From NCBI GenBank assembly GCA_965212595.1, contig CBDBVE010000007.1:186001-250000 (forward strand): a stretch of DNA of 64,000 nucleotides, given 5' to 3'. Made by a program: the position numbers and the translations under genes. This DNA is from Poritiphilus sp965212595 (GTDB lineage Bacteria; Bacteroidota; Bacteroidia; Flavobacteriales; Flavobacteriaceae). Shown piece by piece: positions 1 to 8,414 of this stretch; position 1 is the first letter of the stretch; each line of letters opens with the position of its first letter. The notes below the pieces were generated by a model that was not told the DNA's origin, ran no database searches, and was given only the letters and a program-made list of their open reading frames with translations.

Positions 1-312
1 ATGGCTCAATCTGTTTTTGCCGTGCTGTACGCTCGCCTTGGAGATGCCAAAGAAGCCTATAGACTCTTTAGAAGAAGTTATGAACCCAATAAGAGACCAC
101 CTTTCGGAGCCTTATCGGAAACTGCTACTGGGCAAGACCCTTATTTTGCCACTGGCGCTGGCGGAATGTTACAGGTCGTACTTTTTGGATTTGGAGGGCT
201 GGATGTTGACGAGACCGGTGTTGTTCAAAAGAATCCCATTTTGCCTGCTTCCTGGTCATCACTTACCTTAAAGGGGATTGGGCCTGATAAGAAGACATAC
301 GTAGTGGATTAG
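1..312 (+). CDS. C-terminal part of a glycoside hydrolase family 65-like protein (5' truncated by window edge)
   Basis: Only the last 103 codons are in the window. The ATG at base 1 is probably an internal methionine, because the reading frame is open at the edge. The segment holds YFATGAGGMLQVVLFGFGGL followed by a short strand-rich tail (LPASWSSLTLKGIGP). This matches, from memory of the family, the end of the (alpha/alpha)6 domain and the C-terminal beta cap of GH65 phosphorylases and glycosidases (maltose, trehalose or kojibiose phosphorylases and glucosylgalactosyl-hydroxylysine glucosidases). The catalytic residues lie upstream of the window, so substrate and mechanism cannot be judged. 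The next gene follows after 43 bp on the same strand. Confidence 0.6.
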   Translation: MAQSVFAVLYARLGDAKEAYRLFRRSYEPNKRPPFGALSETATGQDPYFATGAGGMLQVVLFGFGGLDVDETGVVQKNPILPASWSSLTLKGIGPDKKTYVVD

Positions 313-355
313 AAGACGACTAATTTTTATACTTTACAGGGATTTTCAATCATCT

Positions 356-1231
356 TTGATGAAGAAGCCCTTGTTTGCAAATAGTTCGTTTTGGAGTAAA
401 CCTTTTGTTTTCCTAAGAAAACCGGGGCAGAAATGGTTTTATATAGCCTTCTTTACGTTTTTCGTTCCCTTTTTCCTTTTGGTTTTTCAACCCTTCGGAG
501 TTAACAATTACGACCCGACGCACAAAATTGGATTGACCTTTCTATTAGCCTCTCTTGGCTTTGGACTGGTTTGCGGAGTAACGCTGGCCCTTTACGAGTT
601 TCTAATTGCTCCGAAAATGTTTAGGCGAAACAACATAATGTCTTTTGTGCTTAGACTTGGGTTTGGTATGCTTTTGGTAGCTGCAGCGCTCTTTTTGTTC
701 TATAATTTTCTGGGTAATTTTCACGATTGGCGGTTGAGCAGTTTTATTGGCTTTATTCGCGATGTATTTCTAATGGCAATATTGCCGGTCGGAATAATTA
801 TACTTTATCTAAAGTACAGATCAGCCAGTCTCGCATTTCAAAATCTCAAAATTCAACCTATTGCGCAGACTGAAGGAAAACTCATTTGGTTTGCTGAAGG
901 AAACGAGACTAAAAAGTTGGCTATTACCTTAAATGATTTGCGATTTATTGAAGCCCAGGACAACTACGTAGCCGTGCATTATCTTGAAAATAATCTGCTT
1001 AAAAAAACTTTACTAAGGGCTACAATGAAGAAATTGCAGTTGCAGCTGCAACAAGACCGTGTGGTACGATGCCACCGTTCTTACATTGTAAACCTCGGTA
1101 GCGTTATAAAGATCACTAAAAACAATGCGAACCAATACCGATTATATCTTTCTGATGTAGAAACTTCCCTTCCTGTTTCCCGTTCCTACAACAGTTCACT
1201 TGGACTACTACTTAACGTTCACCACAAATAA
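356..1231 (+). CDS. Membrane-anchored LytTR-family DNA-binding regulator
   Basis: This 291-residue protein has two parts. Residues about 25-155 contain four hydrophobic segments, predicted to cross the inner membrane. Residues about 185-285 form a LytTR DNA-binding domain, with FIEAQDNYVAVHY near its start and the typical VVRCHRSYIVNL near its end. LytTR domains bind direct repeats in promoters. Fusion to a membrane domain without a receiver domain is common in Bacteroidota and suggests sensing at or in the membrane. The signal and targets are unknown. The adjacent membrane-protein gene at 1321 could be co-regulated, but no operator was identified. Confidence 0.85.
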   Translation: MMKKPLFANSSFWSKPFVFLRKPGQKWFYIAFFTFFVPFFLLVFQPFGVNNYDPTHKIGLTFLLASLGFGLVCGVTLALYEFLIAPKMFRRNNIMSFVLRLGFGMLLVAAALFLFYNFLGNFHDWRLSSFIGFIRDVFLMAILPVGIIILYLKYRSASLAFQNLKIQPIAQTEGKLIWFAEGNETKKLAITLNDLRFIEAQDNYVAVHYLENNLLKKTLLRATMKKLQLQLQQDRVVRCHRSYIVNLGSVIKITKNNANQYRLYLSDVETSLPVSRSYNSSLGLLLNVHHK

Positions 1232-1320
1232 GTCCTTTTTACCACAAAACGCCTTAGTTCTTACCTCCGTACAGGTCAAATATTTTAATTTTCATCCAAA
1301 TCAATCAAAAAATCACTCAC

Positions 1321-1974
1321 ATGAAAAATTTAATTGCCTACCGTACTCAGAATCCATTGTTTAATGGGCTGCTATTTTTTAGCGGTATTACCTTTATGCT
1401 AACATGGTTGCCGCTTTTGCGTTGCCTTTTTGATGGCAAATCGTACCGCTGGGGACAAGGTTATTTTGGACTGTCACTTTCCAGTGCCGGCCTTTCTGCC
1501 GATTACCTGGCGCTTATCCTTTTTTTTCTGTTATTCCTTGGTTTTTTTGCTTCCTTTTATTGGATTAAAAACAGGAAGGTCTTTTACCTCTTTTTGGTTC
1601 TTTGGTGGCTGCATAGTTTTGGAAACCTCCTTTACGAACTAATCAGAAACGGAGATACCCAGTTTCATGGAGATACCTTAGATGTGCACATTTCATTATC
1701 TGCAATCGTAATACCATTAGCAATAATAGCTGCATTGCTGATTCTATTGGTTATCCGTAAAGATATGAGAATGCCCGAGGTTGCTATTCCCTGGCAAAAA
1801 AGAAACCGCAACTGGGCTTTAATCATACTTGGACCCTTGCTGGTACAGGCCCCGTTTTTTGCCTTTGGAGAACCACATGATATAACAGACCAGATTGGCG
1901 TTTTAATTGCCATTGTGCAGTCATTTTTGTTTCCAATCATGTTCTTTCCTGAAAAACAGCGTTCTAAGGAATGA
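1321..1974 (+). CDS. Multi-pass membrane protein of unknown function
   Basis: This 217-residue protein is very hydrophobic. About six membrane segments can be seen: residues 14-35, 60-82, 88-108, 125-148, 165-182 and 190-208. A charged loop around residues 148-164 contains RKDMRMPE and KKRNRN-like stretches and should be cytoplasmic by the positive-inside rule. No catalytic motif or family signature was recognised. It follows the LytTR gene on the same strand after 89 bp, so co-regulation is possible but not shown. The start ATG is preceded by an A-rich stretch rather than a Shine-Dalgarno sequence, as is usual in flavobacteria. Confidence 0.65.
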   Translation: MKNLIAYRTQNPLFNGLLFFSGITFMLTWLPLLRCLFDGKSYRWGQGYFGLSLSSAGLSADYLALILFFLLFLGFFASFYWIKNRKVFYLFLVLWWLHSFGNLLYELIRNGDTQFHGDTLDVHISLSAIVIPLAIIAALLILLVIRKDMRMPEVAIPWQKRNRNWALIILGPLLVQAPFFAFGEPHDITDQIGVLIAIVQSFLFPIMFFPEKQRSKE

Positions 1975-2112
1975 GTTCACTTCTTTTTTATCATTAAATA
2001 CCCTATTTTTAGATAGCCTTTTAGGTGGTAGATCACCTTGGCCAGCATATAGTTCCCTAACTGTAATGGTTGGTCCCCTTTAGACCATCCCTGGTGCACT
2101 AGACAATGTTCT

Positions 2113-3991
2113 ATGGTAAAAATTAATAGGGTTTTTCTTTTTTTAATAGCCTTGGGCTACGGTTTAATTGTACAAGGGCAATGGACCAAACAGGTAGACA
2201 GCTTAATTAAGGCTTCACAAAATATGCCTGATGGTAAGGAAAGGGTTGCGGCCTACGGCACCCTTTTCGAAAAATTGATGTTTACAGATTCTGAGCAGGC
2301 CATAAAGTACGCGAGACTGGAAAATGAACTGGCGCGAAGCTTAGATTTTAAGAAGGGAATCGCAGCCAGCGTACTTCATTTTGGGACGTATCACGAAAAT
2401 CTGGGACAAGCAGATTCTGCCCGCTATTACTACCAGTTGTCTAAAAACCAATTTGAAACAATGGGTAGCCCTAAAGGTGCCTTATTTATCAACCATGCCC
2501 TGGCCAGTTTAGAGCGGAAACAAGGAAACTATAATAGAGCTCTGGAATATCACCAAAGTAACATTGAGATATACCAACGGGCGGATATTGAAGAAACAGA
2601 TCTAAAGGGCTTCAATAAAATTGGGGCCGAATATCAAGGTCTTGCAGAGATCTATAAGGAAAAAGGCAACTATAAGCTCGCTGTTGAACAAGCCTTGAAA
2701 GCCCTACGTTTTTTTTGAGGAAATAGGGCATACCAGACGCATAGGCAACTCCTTGCAGGAACTTGGCATTATTGAGTATCATAGAAAAAATTATACAGAT
2801 GCGCTCAACTACGCAGAACGGGCTTACGAAATCTTTAAGGATCACGATTACCATGAATACAAAGGTCATACCGCGATTGACATGGGATTGGTATATATGG
2901 CAACCGAAGCGTATGAAAAAGCAATTGTTCGTTTCGAAGATGCTCTTGAAATCGGCCAGCAGTATAAGTTCATTGATGTAGAAGCAGCGGCCATGGCCAA
3001 ACTGGGTATGGTTAACCGAATTAAAGGGAACTACAGCCTCGCCGAAGTTTTCTTAAACAACGCAATAGGTCTTCATGAAAATTCTGGTTTTAAGAAGGAG
3101 AAAGCTAAAGATCTTAATGAGCTCGCCAAATTAGAACTGGATACTAAAAATAGTACTGCGGCCATTGGCCATTCCACGGAGGCTATTTCACTTGCCAAAC
3201 AAATAGGTTCATTGCCAGAACTAAGTGAATCTTACCTTATAAGATCTGAGGCCTATGAGGTTCAGGGTAAAAAAGACTTATCACTAAGAGATTTTAAGGA
3301 ATACTCCGGTTTAAAAGATTCTATTTTCAACATTTCGGCTTCCAGGCAAATAGAAGAACTCCGTACCATTTATGATACCGAAAAGAAAGAGCAGCAAATT
3401 GTCTTACAGGAAAAGGAAATAGGGCTATTAGAGCAGGAAGCAAAAATCAATAACCTGCAACGCGTTCTAATGGGAGCAGCCCTTGTGTTGTCTTTGTTGG
3501 GTCTCTATGGAATTCGACAGAAGTTTAAGCGAAACAAGCTGGAAAAGGAGAAAGTAGATGCAGAACTTGACTTCAAAAGGAAAGAACTGGCAACGCACGC
3601 TTTGCATCTGGCTAAAAAGAATGAAGTTCTTGAAGGGCTCAAACAGAAGGCCAAAGAGCTCAAAAATTCTGAAAATAGTACAGGAGGGTACCAGCAACTT
3701 ATCAGGACCATCAATTTCGACCTTCAGGACGATAATAATTGGCGAAACTTTTCGCGCTATTTCGAACAAGTACACAAAGACTTTAATAGCAAGGTCAAAG
3801 AAAAGTACCCTCAAGTGACCCCAAATGAACTGCGGTTGCTGGCACTACTCAAAATGAATCTTTCCTCAAAGGAGATTGCAAATATCCTTAGTATTTCTCA
3901 AGAAGGGATTAAAAAGGCACGTTATCGATTGAGAAAGAAATTAAATATCACCACAGAAGAATCGCTCCAGGATCTTGTTTTAGCCCTTTAA
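2113..3991 (+). pseudogene. TPR-repeat, membrane-anchored LuxR-type HTH protein, split by a frameshift in a T8 run
   Basis: Two open frames, 2113-2718 and 2753-3991, encode consecutive parts of one protein. The first has a signal peptide and TPR repeats and ends ALRFF-stop at a run of eight T (2709-2716). Removing one T reads straight on as ALRFFEEIGHTRRIGNSLQE into the second frame, giving about 625 residues. The second part continues the TPRs, then has a transmembrane helix (VLMGAALVLSLLGLYGI), a basic coiled coil and a C-terminal helix-turn-helix (LLALLKMNLSSKEIANILSI). This periplasmic-TPR, membrane helix, cytoplasmic HTH layout is common in Flavobacteriaceae regulators. It is scored as a broken gene as sequenced. 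A sequencing indel or T-tract phase variation are alternatives. Confidence 0.75.
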
Positions 3992-4228
3992 AATTAGGCC
4001 TTCCCGGCCTGTCCACTTTTTGTCCCTATTCAAATTTCTAGGTGTCCACCCTTTGTCCACCACTGTTTTTTTTATCCTCAAAATCAGCGCTTTAGGTTTG
4101 TGATGTCATTGGCTATCAATGCCAGCCAAGACAACCGTTTTGTGGTCTTGCTCGGATAAGGGCTGCAGACCGTTACCGGGCAAGTCGCACAAAATAAAAA
4201 AGAAGTTTAACCACAAAACTAGAGTATC

Positions 4229-6157
4229 ATGAAAACGCAAAACGAGTTAATTAGAAAATTGCTGATCTTATCTTTACTTATTTTGGGTCTGGCCTGCAGT
4301 AAAGATGACGATGGAGGTGATGGAACCGATCCTGTAGACCCAATAGAAGCTAACACCTTTGAGGAGGTTATAGCTTTAGGAGCAGATGTAGAATCTTTTC
4401 CTCAGTCGCGCACCGAAGAAGTATTAAATGAGTCTGCCGCTGAAAATGAGGACTATGAAAGGGAAGAAGAAGGCGAGATCATTAAAGAACGCTTTGTTTG
4501 CACCCGAAAAACACTAAGTGTTTTAGACGGTAACGGCCAATTCCCGCTCTTTGATACGGCTTCTGACGTCATCTACCCCGGAAGCCTCCTTCAAGGAAAG
4601 TCATTGAAGAACGCAACACCCTCGCCCATTGTCGTAAAACGCGCCGGAGGAACTATCTCGTATAACCTCATCAATGGAAATCAGGATCCAAGTTTTACGG
4701 TAGATGAAGTGACCAAAAGTAGTATTCAAACGGGCATGAACAGGATCATAGATGGGTCTCCAGATGCCGTACCCGCCAACTTTCAACTCGATATTGTTCA
4801 AATAGAGTCTGAAAGCCAAATGGCCCTGGAATTAGGTGTTGATGTACAAACCTGGACTACCAAGGTATCGTCTGACATGTCTTTTAGTACAGAGAAATCG
4901 TTTAACCGAACCCTTGTTAAACTAACACAGTCCTATTATACTATGAGTTTTGACCTTCCGACAAGCCTGGAGGAAATCTTCGATGAAAGCGTTACCCCTG
5001 AAGACTTAAAGACCTATGTACAAGCTGATAACCCGGCAACCTTTATCTCATCGGTTACTTATGGACGCATTTTCTATATGCTAATTGAATCTACTTCCAG
5101 CAGACAGGAGATGTCTGCAAAGCTTAACGTCGCTTATGGCAAGTTTGGGAATACGGTAGAGGGCGAACTGGAAGCCAGTGCCATGCAAGAGCTTAACGAT
5201 CTAAAGATAAAGGTAATAGCTTACGGGGGAGATGCCGCCGGAACTTTTAAACTTGCCGGGGAAACTACGATAGCAGATATCGCAGATAAATTGGCCGAGA
5301 GTACAGACATCCGCACTGGTCTACCTTTATCCTATGTTGTACGTAGCGTAGAACGCCCGGACAAGATTGTGGGTACGCGCCTGGCTACGGAATACGACGT
5401 AGTAGATTGCGAACTTAAAGGAATTTTACCTCCCGGACTTTACAGCGAACTTCTGGACCTCTTTGAAGACGGTATTGGAGCAATGGCCAATTTGTTTGGT
5501 AGCGATGTGCTAATTTTCAACAAGGCAGGTGATAAATACGCCTGGTTCAATGCCAATGCTGCTGAAATTTTGAGCGATGGCAATAGAAGAATATTCAGTA
5601 TTCATGACCCTGAAGGCCCATTAGGGGAACTACAACTCGAAAATGTCGGTGCTGCCGCCCGTTTTCCGGATGATGGGGACCCTAGACTTTATATTTCGGA
5701 TTTGAATGGGTTTAAACTCCAGATATTCAGATTCGATCCTTATACCGCAAATGTACTACCACCCGGGCCAATTGGCTCGTCTGGAGGCATCCTATTGGTT
5801 AACGAAATATTCGGGGACAGCGGAAACTTCGTAATCGGAACTGATGGTTTTGAAGCCGGGCTAAGAGTCGGTGCTGTTCGGATGGCATATTTTGGAAAAC
5901 CAGGAGAAAGGTACCAGGTTTATGACCGCTCAGGTAGCGGAACCTGGTGGGATACAGTAAGTGCTACGGACTGGTTCGAAAGTCAGCCTAAAGTGGGAGG
6001 TACCCAGTTCGAAAAAGTTGGTGCGGCAACCACCTTTACCCTTGGTGGCAGCAGTGCGCGCTATCTCTTTGTCAACGAGGCAGGCGATGAAATTCAGGAA
6101 TGGTTCTCGTTTGGAAGTGAACCAGACAGATGGAATGGCCCATGGGTAATCAATTAA
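4229..6157 (+). CDS. Surface lipoprotein of the cholesterol-dependent cytolysin (thiol-activated cytolysin) superfamily with a non-standard C-terminus
   Basis: This 642-residue protein has a lipoprotein signal with lipobox LGLAC (Cys23), then SKDDD, which resembles the Bacteroidota lipoprotein export signal that sends lipoproteins to the cell surface. Residues about 110-400 match the CDC pore-forming core as I recall it: VIYPGSLLQG (114-123), SFTVDEVTKSSIQTGMN (155-171), SVTYGRIFYMLIES (275-288), AYGGDAAG (331-338) and LPLSYVVRSV (365-374). CDCs oligomerise on membranes and insert beta-hairpins from this core. The usual domain 4 with the Trp-rich undecapeptide (ECTGLAWEWWR) is absent. Residues about 414-642 instead show four spaced repeats, each opening (I/V)GA, at Gly417, Gly474, Gly548 and Gly598. 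A pore-forming role is inferred from the family. The target membrane and the C-terminal ligand are unknown. It stands alone and is followed by a strong terminator. Confidence 0.8.
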   Translation: MKTQNELIRKLLILSLLILGLACSKDDDGGDGTDPVDPIEANTFEEVIALGADVESFPQSRTEEVLNESAAENEDYEREEEGEIIKERFVCTRKTLSVLDGNGQFPLFDTASDVIYPGSLLQGKSLKNATPSPIVVKRAGGTISYNLINGNQDPSFTVDEVTKSSIQTGMNRIIDGSPDAVPANFQLDIVQIESESQMALELGVDVQTWTTKVSSDMSFSTEKSFNRTLVKLTQSYYTMSFDLPTSLEEIFDESVTPEDLKTYVQADNPATFISSVTYGRIFYMLIESTSSRQEMSAKLNVAYGKFGNTVEGELEASAMQELNDLKIKVIAYGGDAAGTFKLAGETTIADIADKLAESTDIRTGLPLSYVVRSVERPDKIVGTRLATEYDVVDCELKGILPPGLYSELLDLFEDGIGAMANLFGSDVLIFNKAGDKYAWFNANAAEILSDGNRRIFSIHDPEGPLGELQLENVGAAARFPDDGDPRLYISDLNGFKLQIFRFDPYTANVLPPGPIGSSGGILLVNEIFGDSGNFVIGTDGFEAGLRVGAVRMAYFGKPGERYQVYDRSGSGTWWDTVSATDWFESQPKVGGTQFEKVGAATTFTLGGSSARYLFVNEAGDEIQEWFSFGSEPDRWNGPWVIN

Positions 6158-6189
6158 AATAATTTTTTGAGTTAGTTTATATATAAAGA

Positions 6190-6220
6190 AAAAGCCCCGA
6201 CTCTAAACGTCGGGGCTTTT
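6190..6220 (+). terminator. Rho-independent terminator of the CDC-like gene
   Basis: An eight-base-pair GC-rich stem (GCCCCGAC at 6194-6201 with GTCGGGGC at 6209-6216) encloses a seven-base loop and runs into TTTT, with matching A residues upstream. It lies 32 bp after the stop codon of the cytolysin-like gene. Confidence 0.85.
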
Positions 6221-6262
6221 CAAATCAAAAACCAACCTAAACACATGAACTTATTATGACAC

Positions 6263-6288
6263 TCCCGTTGTTTATCGGGATTTTTTTT
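6263..6288 (+). terminator. Second terminator-like hairpin with T8 tail
   Basis: A short stem (TCCCG at 6263-6267, CGGGA at 6276-6280) is followed directly by eight T residues. It sits about 50 bp after the first terminator, so the cytolysin transcript would be doubly insulated from the downstream gene. Confidence 0.6.
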
Positions 6289-6440
6289 ATTTTAAAACTT
6301 CACCCTCTCAATTGGGGCTTCGAAAGGATGAAGTTTGCTAATTCTTTTTCGTAGCATTTGAGTATAGAACAACTTAAAAAGAAAATACCCTACCTTTTTT
6401 TTTACTTTTTTTTATTTTTATATAAAATAGAGCCCTTACA

Positions 6441-6986
6441 ATGGCAGAAACCCATTTTGACGAACTGTTGCTTGAACTCCATAAAGGAGCTTCTGAAAAG
6501 GACCATCCCTTTCATTACTTTTGCCTAGGGACGGTAGGTTTGGATGGTTTGGCGCGTCTAAGAACCATAGCCCTGAGAGAAATTACAGAAGACCTGCAAC
6601 TCTTTTTTTTTACGGATTACAGATCAAAAAAAATTATTCACCTCAAGGAAAATAATAAAGTAGGGCTTCTTTTTTATCATCCAAAAAAGTTTTTGCAGCT
6701 CAGAATAGAAGGGCTTGCAAAAATTCATTCCAATGAGTCCTATACCAAACAGTACTGGAATAGTGTCAATGCCGGGAATAAAAAAGACTATACTACCACG
6801 GAGGCACCTGGAAGCAGACTTAGCGATCCGCAACGTATTGACTACCTAAATGACAAGCACTACTTCTGCATTGTAGAGGTTACTCCCTTCAAAATAGAAT
6901 ATCTAAAACTAGAGCAACCAAACCATCTCCGTGTTCGTTTCTCTAAAAAAGGGGAGCTCTGGCACAGCGAATTCCTGGTGCCTTAA
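6441..6986 (+). CDS. Pyridoxamine 5'-phosphate oxidase-like FMN-binding split-barrel protein
   Basis: This 181-residue protein follows the PNPOx fold along its whole length. The segments LARLRTIALREI, LFFFTDYRSKKI and KVGLLFYHPKKFLQLRIEGLA correspond to the FMN-contacting strands of pyridoxamine phosphate oxidase (RTVLLK, TNYESRKA and LLFPW..RQVRIEG in PdxH). It is shorter than classical PdxH (about 215 residues), and the C-terminal RLAP-type substrate motif is not evident. It may therefore be a related flavin reductase or oxidase rather than true PdxH. Its stop codon overlaps the stop of the convergent PLP-dependent decarboxylase by 4 bp, a suggestive cofactor/enzyme neighbourhood but not proof of a link. 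Confidence 0.7.
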   Translation: MAETHFDELLLELHKGASEKDHPFHYFCLGTVGLDGLARLRTIALREITEDLQLFFFTDYRSKKIIHLKENNKVGLLFYHPKKFLQLRIEGLAKIHSNESYTKQYWNSVNAGNKKDYTTTEAPGSRLSDPQRIDYLNDKHYFCIVEVTPFKIEYLKLEQPNHLRVRFSKKGELWHSEFLVP

Positions 6987-8371
6987 TACATGGTATTGAG
7001 AATTAGGCGGATGTCTTCTTCTGTGGTATCCGGGTTGATAAAACAAAAACGCGCCACGGTCTCTTCTCCTTTGGGTGATTTCCATTTAGTGGGAGTTACC
7101 AATGCCAGACCCGCCTCATGATTTCTATAGGTCCAATCTGTATAGTTTTCAGGATTCCACCCCTTTCGGCGAAAAAGCACACAGGAAAGGCTCGGCGGTC
7201 TTACCAATTCTAACTTAGGACTATTTTCAATAAATTTCCCGGCTATTTTTGCCAATGAGATACCACGCTCTACGGCTTGTTGATATCGTTCAGTGCCGTG
7301 GGCGGCCAGTGAAAACCATAGCGGCAGGCCTCTTAACCTTCTGGTAAGTTGTATTTGATAATCAGCAGGATTAAATCCATGGGCTCCTTCGTCTTTAAAG
7401 ATATCTAGGTATGAGCCTTCTTGTGAATGTGCAGCTCTGGCCAAATCCGGGTTTTTATAAATGATTGCACCGCAATCGTATGGGGAGAACAGCCATTTAT
7501 GCGGATCTATAGTGATGCTATCTGCCAATTCTACTCCGTCAAAAAGATGCTTCACTGAAGGCGCGGCGAGAGCCCCCCCGCCATAGGCAGCATCTATATG
7601 AAACCACAATTTCTGTAATTTACAAACCTCGGCGATTCCCTTTAGATCATCTACGATCCCAGCATTTGTTGTTCCACCCGTAGCTACTACAGCGAACAGA
7701 CGTTTCCGTTGTTCATCACTCAGGCTATTAATTTTTGATTGTAGCAGCGCTTCCGTCATTAAATCTGGTGTTTCTACCAGAATTACATCGGCGTCAATTA
7801 CCTTAGCCATCGCCTTGATCGAAGAATGCGCTCCGGCAGAGGTTATAATCAGTCCCTTTTTATTTAAGTTTTCAGGATCTTGCCTCCAGTTTTCACGGGC
7901 CGTGACCATTGCCGACAGATTAGCCGCGGTACCTCCACTGGTAAATACTCCAAAACTACCTTCAGGCATTCCGGTAAGGGATACCAACCAGTTCATCGCC
8001 TCATTTTCACAGAAAATACCTCCAGCACCTTCCATCCAATAGGCTCCATGAATGCTAGATGCCGAGGTAATCAGATCGAACATTATTGCCGCCCTTGTTG
8101 GAGAAGCCGGAACAAAAGCTAAATGTCTTGGGTGATCTATCGGAACTGTTGCTTTAACGAGGACCTCGCGAAACAATTTGAATGCCTGTTCGCCACCAAT
8201 CCCGTCTGGTGTTATAGTTTCACCTACTTTAGCCTTTAAAACCTCCGCTTTTTCAGGTTTTCCAAGATCTGGCGAAGTATCTGTTATTCTTGAAATGGCA
8301 TATTTAACTACATCTAAAGTCATTTCTACCAAACCAATATCAATGTTGTGCATTATCTGGTCTTTTAGCAT
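6983..8371 (-). CDS. PLP-dependent group II decarboxylase (aromatic-L-amino-acid/diaminobutyrate decarboxylase family)
   Basis: This 462-residue fold-type I PLP enzyme carries FTSGGTAANLSAM (phosphate-binding region), FHIDAAYGGG (cofactor-contacting Asp and Ala) and SITIDPHKWLFSPYDCGA, whose lysine should form the Schiff base. The length and the motif HIDAAYGG fit aromatic amino acid, histidine/tyrosine and L-2,4-diaminobutyrate decarboxylase relatives. The substrate cannot be assigned from sequence alone. It lies 43 bp downstream of bshC on the same strand and may share its transcript. It converges with the PNPOx-like gene. Confidence 0.85.
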   Translation of the reverse strand: MLKDQIMHNIDIGLVEMTLDVVKYAISRITDTSPDLGKPEKAEVLKAKVGETITPDGIGGEQAFKLFREVLVKATVPIDHPRHLAFVPASPTRAAIMFDLITSASSIHGAYWMEGAGGIFCENEAMNWLVSLTGMPEGSFGVFTSGGTAANLSAMVTARENWRQDPENLNKKGLIITSAGAHSSIKAMAKVIDADVILVETPDLMTEALLQSKINSLSDEQRKRLFAVVATGGTTNAGIVDDLKGIAEVCKLQKLWFHIDAAYGGGALAAPSVKHLFDGVELADSITIDPHKWLFSPYDCGAIIYKNPDLARAAHSQEGSYLDIFKDEGAHGFNPADYQIQLTRRLRGLPLWFSLAAHGTERYQQAVERGISLAKIAGKFIENSPKLELVRPPSLSCVLFRRKGWNPENYTDWTYRNHEAGLALVTPTKWKSPKGEETVARFCFINPDTTEEDIRLILNTMY

Positions 8372-8414
8372 AAAAGTACTGTAGAAAATGCAATACTAAG
8401 CCTAAAGGAAGCCC

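Noticed and set aside
1..312. Link between the GH65-like fragment and the glycoside locus at 36-46 kb (kojibiose and glucosylglycerate phosphorylases occur together in E. coli ycj)
   Set aside because: The two regions are 36 kb apart with unrelated genes between them, and the GH65 catalytic part is outside the window.
2753..3991. Separate TPR/LuxR gene starting at TTG 2753
   Set aside because: The sequence between the two frames is coding in continuation once one T is removed from the T8 run, and the product has no N-terminal signal; it is the second half of the gene at 2113.
3992..4228. Possible RNA element before the cytolysin gene (AGGCC/GGCCT hairpin and repeated GTCCAC words)
   Set aside because: The hairpin is short without a T-run, and the repeats are only 6-7 bp with irregular spacing; no known RNA family pattern is seen.
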